64,000 bases of DNA from JAJFFW01 sp965263375 (GTDB taxonomy: Bacteria; Pseudomonadota; Alphaproteobacteria; Caulobacterales; Parvularculaceae), in assembly GCA_965263375.1 (NCBI GenBank), contig OZ253669.1:806001-870000 (forward strand), in the 5' to 3' direction. The notes under the pieces are model-generated. The model searched no databases. It saw nothing but the letters and a program-made list of their open reading frames with translations, and had not been told where the DNA came from. A program made the translations under genes and the position numbers. This document shows, piece by piece, positions 62,005 through 64,000 of this stretch (positions within the stretch are counted from its first letter, which is position 1; each line of letters opens with the position of its first letter).

Positions 62005-63201
62005 ATGAGAGAAGCAGTCATTGTTTCAACGGCGAGAACGCCAATCGGTAAGGCCTATCGCGGCGCTTATAATGACACCACTGCGCCTGCCCTAGCAGCT
62101 CACGCAATTTCCAATGCGGTTGAGCGCGCTAAAATTGATGCGGCTGAAGTAGAAGATGTCGTTCTAGGAGCGGCTCTTCAAATGGGGACGGCGACGCCTA
62201 ATGTTGCGCGGCTTGCGTTATTGCGCGCTGGTGTCTCAAACACTGTTCCTGGCATGTCATTAGACCGTCAGTGCGCGTCTGGCATGATGGCGATCGCAAC
62301 AGCTGCAAAACAAGTGATTAGTGATAATATGCAGGTCGCGATTGGCGGCGGGGTTGAGTCTATTTCAACCAACCAGACAAAAGACATGTTTGTTCGCCCA
62401 GATCCTTGGTTGATCCAAAATCTGCCTGCGTCTTATATGCAGATGATTGAAACTGCTGAAGTAGTCGGCGAGCGTTATAATGTCAGCCGTCAAGCGCAGG
62501 ATGAATATGCTCTTCAGTCGCAACAGCGTACGCATGCCGCGCAAGAGGCTGGAAAGTTTGATGACGAGATCGTACCGCTTCCATCTGTGATGAAGTTTAC
62601 CAATAAAGAAACCGGTGAAACATCTGACGTTGAAGTAAACTTAGACAAAGATGAGGGTAATCGTCCGCAGACAACTCTTGAAGGGCTTAATGGACTTCAG
62701 CCGGTCTTTAAGGGCGGCCAACAGGTTAAAGAAGGAAAACACATTACGGCGGGGAATGCATCCCAGCTTTCTGACGGCGCCTCAGCTGCGGTCGTAATGG
62801 AAGCGAAAGAGGCTGAAAAGCGTGGGCTATCACCGCTTGGCATTTATCGCGGCATGGCGGTTGCTGGTACGGACCCTGATGAAATGGGCATAGGGCCGGT
62901 GTTTGCTGTTCCAAAGCTGCTTGAAAAGTTCAACCTAAAAATAGACGATATCGGCCTATGGGAATTGAATGAAGCCTTCGCTGTGCAGGTTCTTTACTGC
63001 CGTGACAAGCTTGGCATTCCTGATGAGTTATTGAATGTCAATGGCGGCGCCATTTCCATTGGTCATCCATATGGCATGTCCGGCGCTCGCATGGTTGGTC
63101 ATGCGCTTATCGAGGGTAAGCGCCGCGGTGCTAAATATGTCGTGTGCACCATGTGTGTCGGCGGCGGAATGGGCGCTGCTGGCCTTTTTGAAGTCGCCTA
63201 A
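62005..63201 (+). CDS. Acetyl-CoA acyltransferase (thiolase)
   Basis: This 398-residue type II thiolase has a Cys nucleophile in DRQCASGMMAIA, the His in GGAISIGHPYGMSGARM and the C-terminal Cys in CTMCVGGGMGAAG. All residues needed for cleaving 3-ketoacyl-CoA are present. The start may be ATG 62002 or 62005; the spacing from GGAGAG favours 62005. It closes the acyl-CoA degradation run. Confidence 0.93.
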   Translation: MREAVIVSTARTPIGKAYRGAYNDTTAPALAAHAISNAVERAKIDAAEVEDVVLGAALQMGTATPNVARLALLRAGVSNTVPGMSLDRQCASGMMAIATAAKQVISDNMQVAIGGGVESISTNQTKDMFVRPDPWLIQNLPASYMQMIETAEVVGERYNVSRQAQDEYALQSQQRTHAAQEAGKFDDEIVPLPSVMKFTNKETGETSDVEVNLDKDEGNRPQTTLEGLNGLQPVFKGGQQVKEGKHITAGNASQLSDGASAAVVMEAKEAEKRGLSPLGIYRGMAVAGTDPDEMGIGPVFAVPKLLEKFNLKIDDIGLWELNEAFAVQVLYCRDKLGIPDELLNVNGGAISIGHPYGMSGARMVGHALIEGKRRGAKYVVCTMCVGGGMGAAGLFEVA

Positions 63202-63491
63202 CTTCAACTCAAAACAATAAAATTTAAAAACGGCCGCATATATTATGCGCCTTTGGTGTGGCACGTTGCTTTGTTTTCGCGGACTTGTGAATCGAAAGGC
63301 ATGCGCCCCTCGGTCGCAATTGGGCAGCTGTTCTTCGGGTTTAATTAGATGTATATTATATGAATGTATTGTAGGCGCGCGTGTCTAAATTCATCTGACA
63401 CGCATATGTTGCCCCCATTCTTACTTGGAAATGGTGAGGGGCCCTCAACCAGAGGTGTAAAAAAATAGCCGCAAAATTCCCAAAAGGTCTT
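63202..63491. other. Intergenic stretch between thiolase and DUF1971 genes
   Basis: No gene, RNA or clear terminator stem with U-tract is seen in these 290 bases. Confidence 0.4.
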
Positions 63492-63761
63492 GTGAAATAC
63501 GCTGAGACCAAGGTTTTTACAGAGGCGACGGTCCCGCCAAAGCTAACCGCTGAGCACGATACAAAGGCTGGGGTTTGGGGTAAGCTTGTTGTTAAGGCGG
63601 GCGTGCTAAACTATGTCATAGCCGGGCCGCCAAGGTCGCGAGAGCGGATTGAGGCGGGGGCGTTTGCCGTGATCGAGCCTGAGGTTAAGCATTGGGTCGA
63701 GTTAATTGGGCCCGTAACTTTTCTGGTAGAGTTTTATAAGGACGCTGTTGAGGGAATATAA
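63492..63761 (+). CDS. DUF1971 (YeaR/TehB-like cupin) protein
   Basis: This 89-residue protein matches DUF1971: PPKLTAEHDTKAGVWGKLVV, then LNYVIAGPPRSRERIEAGAF and EPEVKHWVELIGPVTFLVEF. The family includes YeaR and a tellurite-resistance-linked domain, with a cupin-like fold and no settled function. The start is GTG 63492 with AAAGG before it; no ATG fits. The DUF454 gene follows after 1 base. Confidence 0.82.
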   Translation: MKYAETKVFTEATVPPKLTAEHDTKAGVWGKLVVKAGVLNYVIAGPPRSRERIEAGAFAVIEPEVKHWVELIGPVTFLVEFYKDAVEGI

Positions 63762-63762
63762 A

Positions 63763-64000
63763 ATGCGTGTCGCAATACGTTATATGTGGATTACATTTGG
63801 CGTCTTGTCGCTTGTGTGCGGTGCCGTTGGCGTGGTGTTGCCGCTTCTTCCGACCACGCCGTTCCTTTTGTTATCCGCATATGCTTTCGCTCGCTCTTCG
63901 CCGCGTTTGCACGCTTGGCTTATGCGTCATCCACAATTTGGGCCGTTGATCGAGAATTGGCGCCGCTATGGCGCTATTGATCGGCGCACAAAAATCATAT
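63763..64000 (+). CDS. DUF454 (YbaN-like) membrane protein, cut by the window end
   Basis: The visible 79 residues have two helices (MWITFGVLSLVCGAVGVVLP and the following LLPTTPFLLLSAYAFAR) and HAWLMRHPQFGPLIENWRRY, then RRTKII. The LPTTPF-x-LL motif and HxxFGxxIxxW are marks of DUF454. It is an inner-membrane protein of unknown function. The 3' end lies beyond the window. The gene starts 1 base after the DUF1971 stop. Confidence 0.85.
   Translation, partial: MRVAIRYMWITFGVLSLVCGAVGVVLPLLPTTPFLLLSAYAFARSSPRLHAWLMRHPQFGPLIENWRRYGAIDRRTKII

Overview
The window reads as about 64 kb of chromosome from a marine-type alphaproteobacterium, probably near the Hyphomonadaceae/Caulobacterales or a related TonB-receptor-rich order. 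The evidence is a CpdR-type single-domain receiver next to N-formylglutamate amidohydrolase, four TonB-dependent receptors, a tandem glycine riboswitch, a FecI/FecR signalling pair and moderate GC. The exact taxon cannot be fixed from sequence alone. Gene density is high, with one tRNA-Val(GAC), no rRNA, no CRISPR array and no intact insertion sequence.

Layout. 0.1-6.6 kb: FecI sigma, FecR anti-sigma, an STN-type TonB receptor, then an SDR and a thiolase of beta-oxidation type. 6.6-10.6 kb: a decayed MarR gene, the two methyltransferases that make glycine betaine from glycine, a TauE/SafE permease and a second MarR remnant. 10.7-30.3 kb: an AT-richer accessory block with two aldehyde dehydrogenases (one GabD-like), HemB, a ClpP paralogue, two amidase-signature hydrolases, a ThDP enzyme, a GSA-aminomutase-like class III aminotransferase, a dienelactone-hydrolase-like protein, a MarR regulator, a TonB receptor, an acyl-CoA synthetase, and a tandem glycine riboswitch ahead of a D-amino-acid-dehydrogenase-like oxidase and a GlcG/HbpS protein. 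30.5-36.7 kb: a cobalamin riboswitch driving btuB-btuF-btuC-btuD-cobQ.

36.7-46.1 kb: a PAS-LuxR regulator, an SCP2-type thiolase, a soluble histidine kinase overlapping a BLUF photoreceptor gene, a fourth TonB receptor, and a NamZ-type (DUF1343) exo-muramidase with a DOMON-like partner. 46.3-55.9 kb: mostly housekeeping and cell-cycle genes (tRNA-Val, CpdR, N-formylglutamate amidohydrolase, a candidate small RNA, a glycosyltransferase, an XRE regulator, HisN-like and SuhB-like phosphatases, a lysophospholipase-like hydrolase, Hsp20). 56-63.2 kb: an acyl-CoA degradation cluster (ligase, two acyl-CoA dehydrogenases, MaoC, SDR, thiolase), followed by DUF1971 and a DUF454 gene cut by the window end.

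The strongest unexplained structure is a palindrome (AGCTT-N7-AAGCT, usually containing TTGACA as a -35 box) found before gabD, in the divergent ThDP-enzyme/aldehyde-dehydrogenase region and, as two copies 26 bp apart, before the TonB receptor at 22.8 kb. It ties the 10.7-28 kb genes into one putative regulon, probably under the MarR protein encoded at 21.6 kb. The genes fit outer-membrane uptake of an amide-containing compound, hydrolysis, transamination/oxidation and CoA ligation; the substrate is unknown. Other notable items are the kinase-BLUF operon, a mosaic hairpin-bounded repeat inserted exactly at the U-tracts of two terminators, and a small RNA candidate with a CCUCCC loop.
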